64,000 bases of DNA, from NCBI RefSeq assembly GCF_014154935.1, contig NZ_JACEHH010000017.1:1-64000 (forward strand). Reading direction: 5' to 3'. A program made the position numbers and the translations under genes. The notes beneath the pieces were generated by a model. It was not told the origin of the DNA. It was given only the letters and a program-made list of their open reading frames with translations, and did no database searches. Positions 52,275 to 60,520 of the stretch are shown one piece after another (positions within the stretch are counted from its first letter, which is position 1; each line of letters begins with the position of its first letter). This stretch comes from Stieleria mannarensis. GTDB taxonomy: Bacteria > Planctomycetota > Planctomycetia > Pirellulales > Pirellulaceae.

Positions 52275-55271
52275 TCAATCCAGGTACATCATCGCGCTCG
52301 CGTTAAACACGACTCGGCACAGTGTTTCTCGCCCGTGTTCGGCGAGCAATTGGGTTAGCGGTTCGCGTTCGGCTTCATTCGCGTCCCGGCCCCAGGCCAA
52401 CCGACACGCCAACCGGATCGCTTGGTCATCGGTCGTCGTTTCCTGGGAGACTCGATCGGCAAACCGCTGCGACATGGCTTCGACCAGTCGGTTGTTCCAT
52501 TGGGCGAGTGCCTGGAGTGCGGTCGTCGATTCATCGCGACGCGCGGTGCTGATCGACGGGTCCGCACAATCGAGGGTTGTCAACATCGGCTGGGGTTGTG
52601 ATCGCACGACAAATCGATAAATCGTTCGGCGGTGCGATGCCGGATCGTTGGGGTCGTGAAGTTCGTATTCATAGTGCGGCGAATGTTGCGGGCGCTCGAT
52701 CACAAAATCTTTGAAACTCGGTCCGCCGCGAAGGTCCGTCCGGAGCACGCCGCTGACCGCAAGCACCGTGTCACGGAACTCTTCGGCCGTCAGACGCCGG
52801 CGATTGAAACGCCACAGCCAGTCGTTGCTCGCATCGATCGCCAGATTTTGCTGGGTGACGTCGCTCCGATCGGTCGCAAATGAGGCGCGACGATAGGCAT
52901 CGGTGAGGACCAGTTCGCGCACGATCGACTTGATCGACTGGTCGGGATCGTCACGCAGACGCGCCGCCAGCAGATCCAACAACTCGGGATGCGTGGGTCG
53001 CATTCCCATTCGCCCAAAGTCATTCGGGGTGCCGACCAACGGTTTTCCGAATGTCCATTGCCAGATCCGATTGGCGATCGAACGCCAGATCAACGGGTTG
53101 TCTTGCCCGGTGACATAGCGTGCCAAGGCGGCCCGTGCTTCCGCTTCGTCATAGCCCTGCTGTGAAGCAAATTGTGAAGGCGCGCCGGGCCATAGCTCTG
53201 GAGCCCCCGGCAGCACCCTCTCGCCCGGTGCTCTCAAATCGCCGCGATTCAAAAAGTGGATCGGGCGGGCCACGCCGCCTGTCGGCAGGAACTTTCCCCG
53301 CTTGGGAAAGTCCATCGCGGCAGCGTAAACCCGTTGCCCGGCGGGGATTTCTTTGAGCTGCTGATCAATGTCAGCCAAGCGTTCAGCCCACTGCTTCATC
53401 TGCCGCTCGTGTTCCGGCGTGGATGTCGCCACGACGATCTCGTCGCGTCGCTCACGCAGTTCCTTCCACCGCTTCGTTTCCGATTCGTCGAGCCCACTGC
53501 GATAATACGTGCCATCGACCAAAAACCGGGGCGACCAGCGGGCGTTGGGAGGGATATGGTCCGAAGCGTTGACGTCGCTGCCGATGGCAACATTGACTTC
53601 ATCGTCCGCATGGATCGCACGCATTTCACCGACGGCCAAGATAAAATCATTGCGACGCTCGGCGAGTTTGGTTGCGGTGACGCGGATGATTCGGATGGGC
53701 TGCCGGTCGAACTCAATTTCCAGCGGCGATGATGCGGGATTGGCGAAGTCGTCGGCCGTGGCGTCGAAGACCGTGGTGGCGTTCTGGTCAGTCAGTTCCG
53801 CTTCGGTAGTCACGTCGACTTTGAAACGGACGGGAAAACCGAAGCCGGCGCCGATGTGGTTGTAGTCGTCGTAACAGGCGATCAATTCGATCTGGTCGAT
53901 TTGCTGGGGCGTTCCCAGATCAACTTCGACCCATTTGAGTTCGTCGGAGCGCGAGGCGATTTGGCTGTGGAAGCCGTGCTGCGGTGGCGGCGGAAATCGG
54001 TTGGCTTTTTCATCGAGTGCCTTCAGCTCCGGATCGATCGCGGCGGCCCGTTGGGCGATGGTCTGCTCGAAAGCCTGTTTGGCTTGATCGCGTCGGCGAG
54101 TGATCGTGTCGCGTTCTTGTTGCAGGCCCTGCTTTTGACGCTGTTGATCGGCGGACAGTCCGGCATAGACCCGGTCGGCGCGATCGATCCCGGCAAACAC
54201 TGCGTGGACGCGGTAGTAGTCGGTGCTTTCGATCGGATCGAATTTGTGGTTGTGGCATTGGGCGCACTGGATCGTCGTGCTTTGGAACACGTTGAACACG
54301 GCCGTCGCCATTTCGTCCCGATCGAGGTGCTTGGCGATTCGCCCATCCAGCTTTTCCTCGCCGACTTCGACATGGGCGATCAAGTCCCAAGGCCCTGCCG
54401 CTAGGAAACCGGTGGCCACGATCCCTTCGGATTTGTCGTCGGCCAGGACGTCCCCGGCAATCTGCTCGCGGGCGAATTGCCCGAACGGTTTGTCGGCGTT
54501 CAGGCTTTGAATGACATAGTCGCGATAGGGCCAAGCGTTGTTTCGCGGTTGGTCTTTGTCGTAGCCGTGGGTCTCGGCGTACCGTGCGATGTCCAACCAG
54601 TGTTGTCCCCATTTTTCGCCGAACTCGGGGGCGGCCAGCAAGCGATCGACGAGTTCCCGCCAGGCGTTTTCGGGATCGATTTGGTGCTGTCGGACGAACG
54701 CATCGATCTGCTGGGGTGTCGGCGGCAGACCGTTCAGGTCATAGCTGATGCGACGGATCAGGGTGAGCGGATCAGCCGTCGGCAGCGGATTCAGCGAGTA
54801 ATCGGCCAGCTTCGCGTCGATCATCGAATCGACGATGGAGTGAAGCTCGCCTTGGGGAGCCGGCTTGATCGGACGCAGTGACCACCAATCGCGATCGGCA
54901 ACCGTCGCGGGCTCGATGCGGAAGCCCGCCGGGATATTGGCTCCGGAATCAATCCACGCGACAATCGCGGCGATCTGATCGGGGCGGAGCGGATCGGAGT
55001 CCTTGGGCATTTCCGCGCGGCCGTCGTGTGGCGAAATTAATTCAACCAGATGGCTGGATGGTGCATCCGAGACCTCGACGTACCCCAGTTCGATCAACCG
55101 CCGCGGATCGACCAACGACAACCCGCCGCCGGATTTCTGGTCGTTGTGGCAACTGAGACAGCGGCGAGCCAAGACGGGAGCGACCGAATCGGTGAAGGGA
55201 TCGTCGGCGCGAGAAACCAGACCCGTCACGAGTGCGTACAGGCAGGTCAAGAGAATCAGATTCGGGCGCAT
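52275..55271 (-). CDS. PSCyt1-DUF1549-discoidin-like-DUF1553 exported protein
   Basis: A 998-residue protein with a signal peptide (LILLTCLYALVTGLVSRA). A PSCyt1 haem domain (about 25-125) has RRCLSCHND (C38-H42). DUF1549 (about 140-370) includes YDLNGLPPTPQQID and a CAQCHNHKF motif. A coiled-coil linker (about 390-440) precedes a beta-rich segment resembling a discoidin/F5/8-type domain (about 450-600; VEVDLGTPQQIDQIELIACY, FPVRFKVDVT). DUF1553 follows (about 700-980; RSIANRIWQWTFGKPLVGTP, NFGRMGMRPTHP-like core). It probably anchors an exported, haem-dependent complex to a carbohydrate surface. The ATG at 55271 precedes the signal peptide. Confidence 0.92.
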   Translation of the reverse strand: MRPNLILLTCLYALVTGLVSRADDPFTDSVAPVLARRCLSCHNDQKSGGGLSLVDPRRLIELGYVEVSDAPSSHLVELISPHDGRAEMPKDSDPLRPDQIAAIVAWIDSGANIPAGFRIEPATVADRDWWSLRPIKPAPQGELHSIVDSMIDAKLADYSLNPLPTADPLTLIRRISYDLNGLPPTPQQIDAFVRQHQIDPENAWRELVDRLLAAPEFGEKWGQHWLDIARYAETHGYDKDQPRNNAWPYRDYVIQSLNADKPFGQFAREQIAGDVLADDKSEGIVATGFLAAGPWDLIAHVEVGEEKLDGRIAKHLDRDEMATAVFNVFQSTTIQCAQCHNHKFDPIESTDYYRVHAVFAGIDRADRVYAGLSADQQRQKQGLQQERDTITRRRDQAKQAFEQTIAQRAAAIDPELKALDEKANRFPPPPQHGFHSQIASRSDELKWVEVDLGTPQQIDQIELIACYDDYNHIGAGFGFPVRFKVDVTTEAELTDQNATTVFDATADDFANPASSPLEIEFDRQPIRIIRVTATKLAERRNDFILAVGEMRAIHADDEVNVAIGSDVNASDHIPPNARWSPRFLVDGTYYRSGLDESETKRWKELRERRDEIVVATSTPEHERQMKQWAERLADIDQQLKEIPAGQRVYAAAMDFPKRGKFLPTGGVARPIHFLNRGDLRAPGERVLPGAPELWPGAPSQFASQQGYDEAEARAALARYVTGQDNPLIWRSIANRIWQWTFGKPLVGTPNDFGRMGMRPTHPELLDLLAARLRDDPDQSIKSIVRELVLTDAYRRASFATDRSDVTQQNLAIDASNDWLWRFNRRRLTAEEFRDTVLAVSGVLRTDLRGGPSFKDFVIERPQHSPHYEYELHDPNDPASHRRTIYRFVVRSQPQPMLTTLDCADPSISTARRDESTTALQALAQWNNRLVEAMSQRFADRVSQETTTDDQAIRLACRLAWGRDANEAEREPLTQLLAEHGRETLCRVVFNASAMMYLD

Positions 55272-55385
55272 GGCAGGGATCAACGGCGGGCGGCGGGGCC
55301 GACGCGCGAGGCATCCGCACGCGCCGGGCCCCTTCAGTATACCCAGGCCAGCGGGACGCGTGAGCGAGCGGACCGTGCCCTCGAT

Positions 55386-55431
55386 CCAAGGCTCCGCCTT
55401 GGAACGCAGTGTCGGTGTGGCTCCGCCACAC
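55386..55431. repeat. Twin hairpins with TCC loops
   Basis: CCAAGGC-TCC-GCCTTGG (55386-55402) and GTGTGGC-TCC-GCCACAC (55415-55431) have perfect 7-bp stems of different sequence but the same loop, spaced by 12 nt. The shared loop and GGCTCCGCC core suggest a further small repeat class. Confidence 0.65.
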
Positions 55432-55548
55432 GTCGACTGCCATCGCGAGGGTCGGAGCCTCCAAATCATCGTGTCCCCAGGCGGAACTTGGGAGCAAGCG
55501 GGCGCGCAGAGAACAGGCGGGAAGCCTCTCTGGACTGCGCCACTTTGG

Positions 55549-55612
55549 CGTAGCTACGCTCGCCAGAGCGTGGAAACCCCCGGGGATCCACCTTCTGGCG
55601 AAGGTAGCTACG
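55549..55612. repeat. REP family A element, copy 5 (complete)
   Basis: The best-preserved copy. The left arm at 55549-55573 has hairpin ACGCTC-GCCA-GAGCGT and the right arm at 55588-55612 has ACCTTC-TGGC-GAAGGT, separated by 14 nt. Each arm has a GTAGCTAC head. The arms are reverse complements apart from paired stem changes (GC/GC against CT/AG). Confidence 0.85.
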
Positions 55613-55676
55613 TTCGACCCGCGATTCACGGTGTTTCTTGAGCAAAGTGGCGCTGTCCAGCTATCCCACTGTTGCC

Positions 55677-56786
55677 CTAACTCTCCGGTTGCGAGAGAAT
55701 CTGTTGCCGGTACTGTTGCGGTGCCGAATCGACCTGCTGGCCGGACAGGTGGGCAACGATCTTGTCGACGTGATCGTGGCAGTTTTCCAGGAACGTCTTG
55801 TACTTGCTGCTTTGCGTCCCCGCCGTTGCGGTCCCGGCGATGTAGATGCCGGGGACGTTGGTTTCCATCGTGGTTTCGTCGTAGCTCGGTCGCTGCATCG
55901 ATTCGGTCAATTCGACGCCGGCCATTCGCATCAAGGTCTTGTCCTGTTCGTACCCGATCAAGCTGAGCACGTCGTCTGCTTTGACCTCCACCTGGGTTCC
56001 GTCCTGGATCGATTCCAGTTGTACGCTCTCGGATAAGATCTGGACCGGAGTGGTGCCGACAAAATCACCGATCCGGCCGGCCGCCAACAGTCCCTTGATC
56101 TCGGGCAGCAACCAATACTTGATGTGATCTTCGGGGAGTTGAGCGCCGCGATAGCTGAGAGAAACGTTGGCACCGGCGTGGTGCAGCCGCAGCGCCGCTT
56201 CGATCGCACTGTTGCGTCCGCCAACGATCAGCACGTTGCGACCGAAGTAGCGATGCGTCTCGCGCAGGTAGCCATCGACGTGGGGCAAGTCTTCGCCCGG
56301 GATGCCGAGCTTTTTTGGGAAGTCGGTTCCGCCGATGGCCAGGACCACCGCATCGGCCGACCAGACACTGGGGCGAGCGCCCGGTTTGGTTGTGACGGCA
56401 AAGCGACCACCGCCCTGTGTGCCAATTTCCTCATCGTCGGCGCGTGCGATGTTCACGACCGGGCAGTGGGTGTGGACGTGAATTTCAAACTGGGTTGCGA
56501 CGCTGCGGAGGTAGGTGAGGTAGTGCTCCCGGGTCGCTTTGGACTGGTCGGCCGTCAGCAGCGGCACTCCGGCGATCGCGATCCGTTCATTGCTGCTGAA
56601 CCAACGTGTTTGCGGCGCCCACCAGGAGATGGTGTTCCCGACCGAACCGGCATCAAAGACTTCGAAATCGATGCCCTGCCGGCGTAGCGCGACGGCGAGC
56701 TCCAATCCGATCGGTCCGGCACCGACGATCGCCACACGGGTCGAGCGGGGAGGGTGTTGCGATTCGGTTGGTTGCGAGTGCGACAT
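55677..56786 (-). CDS. YpdA-like FAD/NAD(P)-dependent oxidoreductase
   Basis: A 369-residue flavoprotein. The FAD dinucleotide motif is VAIVGAGPIGLELAVALRRQ (about 18-37) and a NADPH-type motif is VLIVGGRNSAIEAALRLHHA (about 190-209). The C-terminus contains GIYIAGTATAGTQSSKYKTF. The layout matches YpdA, the bacillithiol disulfide reductase, rather than thioredoxin reductase, and no CxxC redox pair is present. The Cys found after GxGP in characterised YpdA is Ile here. The ATG at 56786 is chosen over an upstream TTG. It follows nagB by 42 bp on the same strand. Confidence 0.8.
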   Translation of the reverse strand: MSHSQPTESQHPPRSTRVAIVGAGPIGLELAVALRRQGIDFEVFDAGSVGNTISWWAPQTRWFSSNERIAIAGVPLLTADQSKATREHYLTYLRSVATQFEIHVHTHCPVVNIARADDEEIGTQGGGRFAVTTKPGARPSVWSADAVVLAIGGTDFPKKLGIPGEDLPHVDGYLRETHRYFGRNVLIVGGRNSAIEAALRLHHAGANVSLSYRGAQLPEDHIKYWLLPEIKGLLAAGRIGDFVGTTPVQILSESVQLESIQDGTQVEVKADDVLSLIGYEQDKTLMRMAGVELTESMQRPSYDETTMETNVPGIYIAGTATAGTQSSKYKTFLENCHDHVDKIVAHLSGQQVDSAPQQYRQQILSQPES

Positions 56787-56828
56787 GTTCAAGATCCGGT
56801 CGGTGGCGGTGGGAACCGCCAGGGATGA

Positions 56829-57590
56829 TCACTCCAAATGCAGCTCGGCCGCGGCGGCGCGGTCCAAGACGACCGTCACGTGGTCGTGATGCCGTAGCAG
56901 CGACGCGGGATGGTCTTCGCCGATCGGACCCTGCAGCATACGTGCGACCGCCTCGGATTTTCCCCCGCCGGTCGCCAGCATCACGATTCGTCGCGCCCCC
57001 AAGATCGTGGCGATTCCCATTGTGATCGCGTGGCAAGGCACCTCGTCGACGGAGTCAAAAAATCGGGCATTTTGCTGGATCGTCAGCGGTGTCAGATCGA
57101 CCCGGCGGGTGCGACTGTCACGCGGCGATCCGGGCTCGTTGAACGCGATGTGTCCGTTGTGCCCGAGCCCCAGCAATTGCAAATCGATCCCGCCGGCGGC
57201 GTCGATCATCGATTCGTATTTCGCACAGTGCGCCTCCACGTCGTCGGCACATCCGTCGGGGACAAAGGTCCGCGCTCGGTCGATGTTGACGTGATCGAAC
57301 AAGTGTTCGTTCATGAAGGCGCGAAAGCTTTGCGGGTGGGCGCCGTCCAGGCCGATGTATTCGTCCAGATTGAACGACGTCACGGCGCTGAAATCGACTT
57401 CGCCGCGTCGGTTCATTTCGATCAACTGACGATAGGTCTGGACCGGCGTGCCTCCGGTGGCCAGCCCGAGCACACTGTCCCCCTTGCGACCGATCTGGTC
57501 GGCGATCAATTGGGCGACGGTGCGCGACGCTTGTTCCGCGTCGGGCTGGACGACGGTTTCAATTCCCTCGATTTGGACGTTCTGGATCAT
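56829..57590 (-). CDS. nagB: Glucosamine-6-phosphate deaminase
   Basis: A 253-residue NagB-family isomerase/deaminase that converts glucosamine 6-phosphate to fructose 6-phosphate and ammonia. Phosphate loop LGLATGGTPVQTY, catalytic AVTSFNLDEYIGL and GLGHNGHIAFNEPGS, with the C-terminal IVMLATGGGKSEAVARMLQG, are all present. Cytoplasmic. Its ATG overlaps the stop of the HD-domain gene (ATGA), so expression is coupled. It would return amino sugars from cell-wall turnover or chitin-like polymers to glycolysis. Confidence 0.96.
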   Translation of the reverse strand: MIQNVQIEGIETVVQPDAEQASRTVAQLIADQIGRKGDSVLGLATGGTPVQTYRQLIEMNRRGEVDFSAVTSFNLDEYIGLDGAHPQSFRAFMNEHLFDHVNIDRARTFVPDGCADDVEAHCAKYESMIDAAGGIDLQLLGLGHNGHIAFNEPGSPRDSRTRRVDLTPLTIQQNARFFDSVDEVPCHAITMGIATILGARRIVMLATGGGKSEAVARMLQGPIGEDHPASLLRHHDHVTVVLDRAAAAELHLE

Positions 57591-58966
57591 ACCCCTTCAC
57601 TTTCGGTTTGGTTGACGCACTGAATCAATAACTCGGACCAGTGGTCCGAGGTCGGATAGGTGGTTCGCAGCGGATCGCGCAGATCGGGGCGGACGAACAC
57701 GCGAACACGTTTGACGACGTTGTCAAATTGTTGGCGGGCCAAGACTGCGGCGACCGGCGACACATCGCCCAAAGTCGACGTGCGGCCATCGGCAAACAGC
57801 ACCGTCGTGTTGATGTCGACTTCTAATTTGACCGGCGGGGCATCGATCAGCACATCGGCCGGTGCGACCGCCACCCCACTGTCGCGGCTGAGTTGTTCCG
57901 CCACGCGCTGGCACAACGCGACCAGCCACCGGTGGGGGCGACGGGCCAATCGTTGATGAATCTCGGCACCTGAGAGCACGCTGAATTCGGCGACGCGTTT
58001 GAACAACTGACGCCGGGCACCGAAAAGGCCTTCGACCATCGGTTCGGCCAAACTGCCTTGGCCGGTCCGTCGCAGCAGCGCGATCCACTCGGCATCGGCC
58101 AGTTTGAAGGTGGCGTTCAGATCCAATCGGTTGTGCAGCAGAAACACACTCCGCTGCAACATCGCGGTCGCCGAACGGACGGCGTGATGCCAGTACACCT
58201 CGCTGAACATGATGTACCGCGCAAAGACCATCATTTCGGCTGCGGTGCGTCCTTTTTCGCCGACCGCCAATCGCCGCGTCGCCGGATCGACGACCAGCGA
58301 GGAGATCAGCCGCCCGGCGTCGAAGTTGCGTCCGTAGTCCACGCCACAATGCAGGCTGTCACGTTGCAGGTAATCGAGTTTGTCGATGTCGATCGGACCG
58401 CTCAAGCAGCTCGCCAGGAAACGGAATCCGTCGTCGAAGTCGCGATCGGTTGCGTCATCAGCCTGCGGCGGATTCAATAACCGATCGACGTCGGTGGCAT
58501 CGCAATTCCAATCTTCTTCAATGCACCGTGCCAATTCGCCCGTGCGGATCATTTGACCGACACGGTGTTCGTGCCGGGCGACCGATTCCAATTGCATGTC
58601 TTCGATCGGGTGGCAGAACGGCCAGTGCCCCAGATCGTGGACCAGCGCGGCCAGGATCAACGCGTCACTGTGTCGCTGGTCCAGCCAACCCGCCGCGACC
58701 GGATCACCACGAAATCGGGCCAGGAATCGCAACGCGTTCTGGTACACGCCCAGGGTGTGTTCCAGTCGCGTGTGCATCGCGCCGGGGTAGACCAGCGAGA
58801 CCATTCCCAGTTGGCTGATGCCTGCCAACCGACGCAGCGCGGCGGTGTCCATGATCCGTCGCACCCGTGGAGACAACGGGACGCTGTCGGCGGGCGGAAT
58901 TCGGACCAGGGATCCCGAGTCGGCGCCGGCGCGATGCAGCAGGTCAAGTTCGGGTGGAGCGTTCAC
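57587..58966 (-). CDS. HD-domain phosphohydrolase
   Basis: A 459-residue protein of the dGTPase/SpoT-type HD family. Metal-binding residues appear in the order R/H (HTRLEHTLGVYQNALRFLA), HD pair (ILAALVHDLGHWPFCHPIED) and later D in LDYLQRDSLHCGVDYG. The second half (about 235-400) is helical and probably contributes oligomerisation. Such enzymes hydrolyse nucleotides or nucleotide alarmones; the exact substrate is unknown. It starts with GTG at 58966 in a GTGA overlap with the zinc-ribbon gene, and its stop overlaps nagB. Confidence 0.92.
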   Translation of the reverse strand: MNAPPELDLLHRAGADSGSLVRIPPADSVPLSPRVRRIMDTAALRRLAGISQLGMVSLVYPGAMHTRLEHTLGVYQNALRFLARFRGDPVAAGWLDQRHSDALILAALVHDLGHWPFCHPIEDMQLESVARHEHRVGQMIRTGELARCIEEDWNCDATDVDRLLNPPQADDATDRDFDDGFRFLASCLSGPIDIDKLDYLQRDSLHCGVDYGRNFDAGRLISSLVVDPATRRLAVGEKGRTAAEMMVFARYIMFSEVYWHHAVRSATAMLQRSVFLLHNRLDLNATFKLADAEWIALLRRTGQGSLAEPMVEGLFGARRQLFKRVAEFSVLSGAEIHQRLARRPHRWLVALCQRVAEQLSRDSGVAVAPADVLIDAPPVKLEVDINTTVLFADGRTSTLGDVSPVAAVLARQQFDNVVKRVRVFVRPDLRDPLRTTYPTSDHWSELLIQCVNQTESEGV

Positions 58967-59769
58967 GAGGGGCGCGGCGGTGTCAAGCGTGGTGAGGTGA
59001 CGTCGGTGACGGCCACCGAAAGCGTCTCCGCCGCGGGCTGTGACGCGAGCGGTTCGAGCAACCGATCGTCTTGACTGGGCTTGCCGGCCAACGCCACGCC
59101 GCTGGTCAGGGCTAGCAAGACGATCACGATGAAATACAGCCCCGCGTGAATGACCCCGTTGAAAAACTCCAATTCAAACGTCCCCGCCGACGCCAAAGCG
59201 CCCAGTGCGATCATCACACAGAGCGTGATCCCGAACACCGTCCACGACATTTCCGATGGCTTGTCGAGTTCAAACACGTAAGACGGCACGAACGCGTACA
59301 CCACCCAGATCACCGCAAACAGAGCCGAACAGATCAGCACGCGGTTGCGAAGTTCCGGGCCGACGTAGGGTTCGCGTTCCTGGTCATACAAGAACGTGTA
59401 GCCCGACCAGACCAACGGGGGTGCCAACAGGATCAATCCGACCAACTGAGCCCAAAACGGCGCCGCGCCGTCTTGTCCGGTGAACCGGAACACCAGCGCG
59501 AAACCGAACACCGCGACGATCGCACCGATGGAAATCAACAGACCACTCTTGGTCACGTCGGTTTCCTTCCGCTCGATCGGCTTGAGGACACTGACGCCCT
59601 TGCTGTCCTTGGGGGCACCGTCGGTCGGCGCGTGGATGACGACCTGCTCGTCCGCCTTGGGGATTTCGATCGGCTTTTTGCAATTGGGACAGGGCCCGGT
59701 TTTGCCGGCGAATTTGTCGCTCACCTGGAAGCGTTTGAGACAGTGGCGACAGGTGACTTGGATCGGCAT
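58963..59769 (-). CDS. Zinc-ribbon multipass membrane protein
   Basis: A 268-residue protein. The N-terminus is a zinc ribbon with two Cys pairs (TCRHCLKRFQ and GPCPNCKKPI). After a soluble linker come five or six membrane helices (for example LLISIGAIVAVFGFALVFRF, FWAQLVGLILLAPPLVWSGY, RVLICSALFAVIWVVYAFVP, VFGITLCVMIALGALASAGT). The C-terminus is an Ala/Ser/Pro-rich tail. No family is named, but this combination is common in planctomycetes. First gene of a coupled group with the HD protein, nagB and the YpdA-like enzyme. ATG 59769 precedes the ribbon. Confidence 0.8.
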   Translation of the reverse strand: MPIQVTCRHCLKRFQVSDKFAGKTGPCPNCKKPIEIPKADEQVVIHAPTDGAPKDSKGVSVLKPIERKETDVTKSGLLISIGAIVAVFGFALVFRFTGQDGAAPFWAQLVGLILLAPPLVWSGYTFLYDQEREPYVGPELRNRVLICSALFAVIWVVYAFVPSYVFELDKPSEMSWTVFGITLCVMIALGALASAGTFELEFFNGVIHAGLYFIVIVLLALTSGVALAGKPSQDDRLLEPLASQPAAETLSVAVTDVTSPRLTPPRPS

Positions 59770-59998
59770 GAATGCGGTTCTCTGCCAGCGGTGACACTGG
59801 ACCGGACGGATCGAACGGGGCTCGGGAGAAAAAGACACGGCGCCCCGCTGAAAAACGCGGGCGATTTGTCATGATGTACGGACAGTTTGTCACGCCACCA
59901 AGCCCCTTTGCAACCCTGCCGCCGCCGACAGGCACCAAAAGCCACACCCCCTGGCAGGTACGCCAGGAGCATAGGAAACGCCGGAGTTTGAAAACCCG

Positions 59999-60517
59999 AT
60001 GCCTGAGCCGTCGATGCCCGATCCCGTCCGCCCGCACAATCCGGACGGTCCCGTCGCACACGTGGTGCTGTATCAACCCGAGATCCCTCAAAACACCGGC
60101 AACATCGGTCGGACCTGTGTTGCGGTGGGGGCCAAGTTGTGGATCGTGCGGCCGGCCAGTTTCGACTTTAGCGACAAACGGGTCCGCCGCGCGGGGCTGG
60201 ATTATTGGAAACACCTCCAGTTGCAAGCTGTCGACCGCTGGGACGAGGTCACCGAGTTGTTGCCGCCACCGCGGATGTTTTTCTTTTCCCGATTCGCCAC
60301 ACGGTCGATTTGGGACGTGACGTTTCGCCACGGTGACAGTTTCGTCTTCGGCCGCGAATCGACCGGATTGCCCCGCGAGATCGTCGGCCCGGATCATCCC
60401 CATGCGCTGCGGATTCCGACGACCGGCAACGTCCGCAGTTTGAACTTGGCCACCACGGTCGGGATCGTGCTGTTTGAACAACAGCGGCAATTGGCCGTCG
60501 AGCCTGAACAACGTTGA
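59999..60517 (+). CDS. trmL: tRNA (cytidine/uridine-34-2'-O)-methyltransferase TrmL
   Basis: A 172-residue SPOUT methyltransferase of the expected length. The knot motifs are HVVLYQPEIPQNTGNIGRTC, SFVFGRESTGLPREI and RIPTTGNVRSLNLATTVGIV. It methylates the 2'-O of the wobble base in tRNA-Leu in characterised relatives. Cytoplasmic. It is convergent with the TPR gene, the two stop codons being only three bases apart, so both transcripts are likely to overlap. Confidence 0.95.
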   Translation: MPEPSMPDPVRPHNPDGPVAHVVLYQPEIPQNTGNIGRTCVAVGAKLWIVRPASFDFSDKRVRRAGLDYWKHLQLQAVDRWDEVTELLPPPRMFFFSRFATRSIWDVTFRHGDSFVFGRESTGLPREIVGPDHPHALRIPTTGNVRSLNLATTVGIVLFEQQRQLAVEPEQR

Positions 60518-60520
60518 TCT

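Larger units (their letters stand above)
55272..55676. other. Divergent/convergent intergenic region with repeats
   Basis: About 405 bp between two minus-strand genes, without a credible gene. It contains twin hairpins (55386-55431) and a full REP family A element (55549-55612). The stretch at 55440-55540 shows nothing recognisable. Confidence 0.6.
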
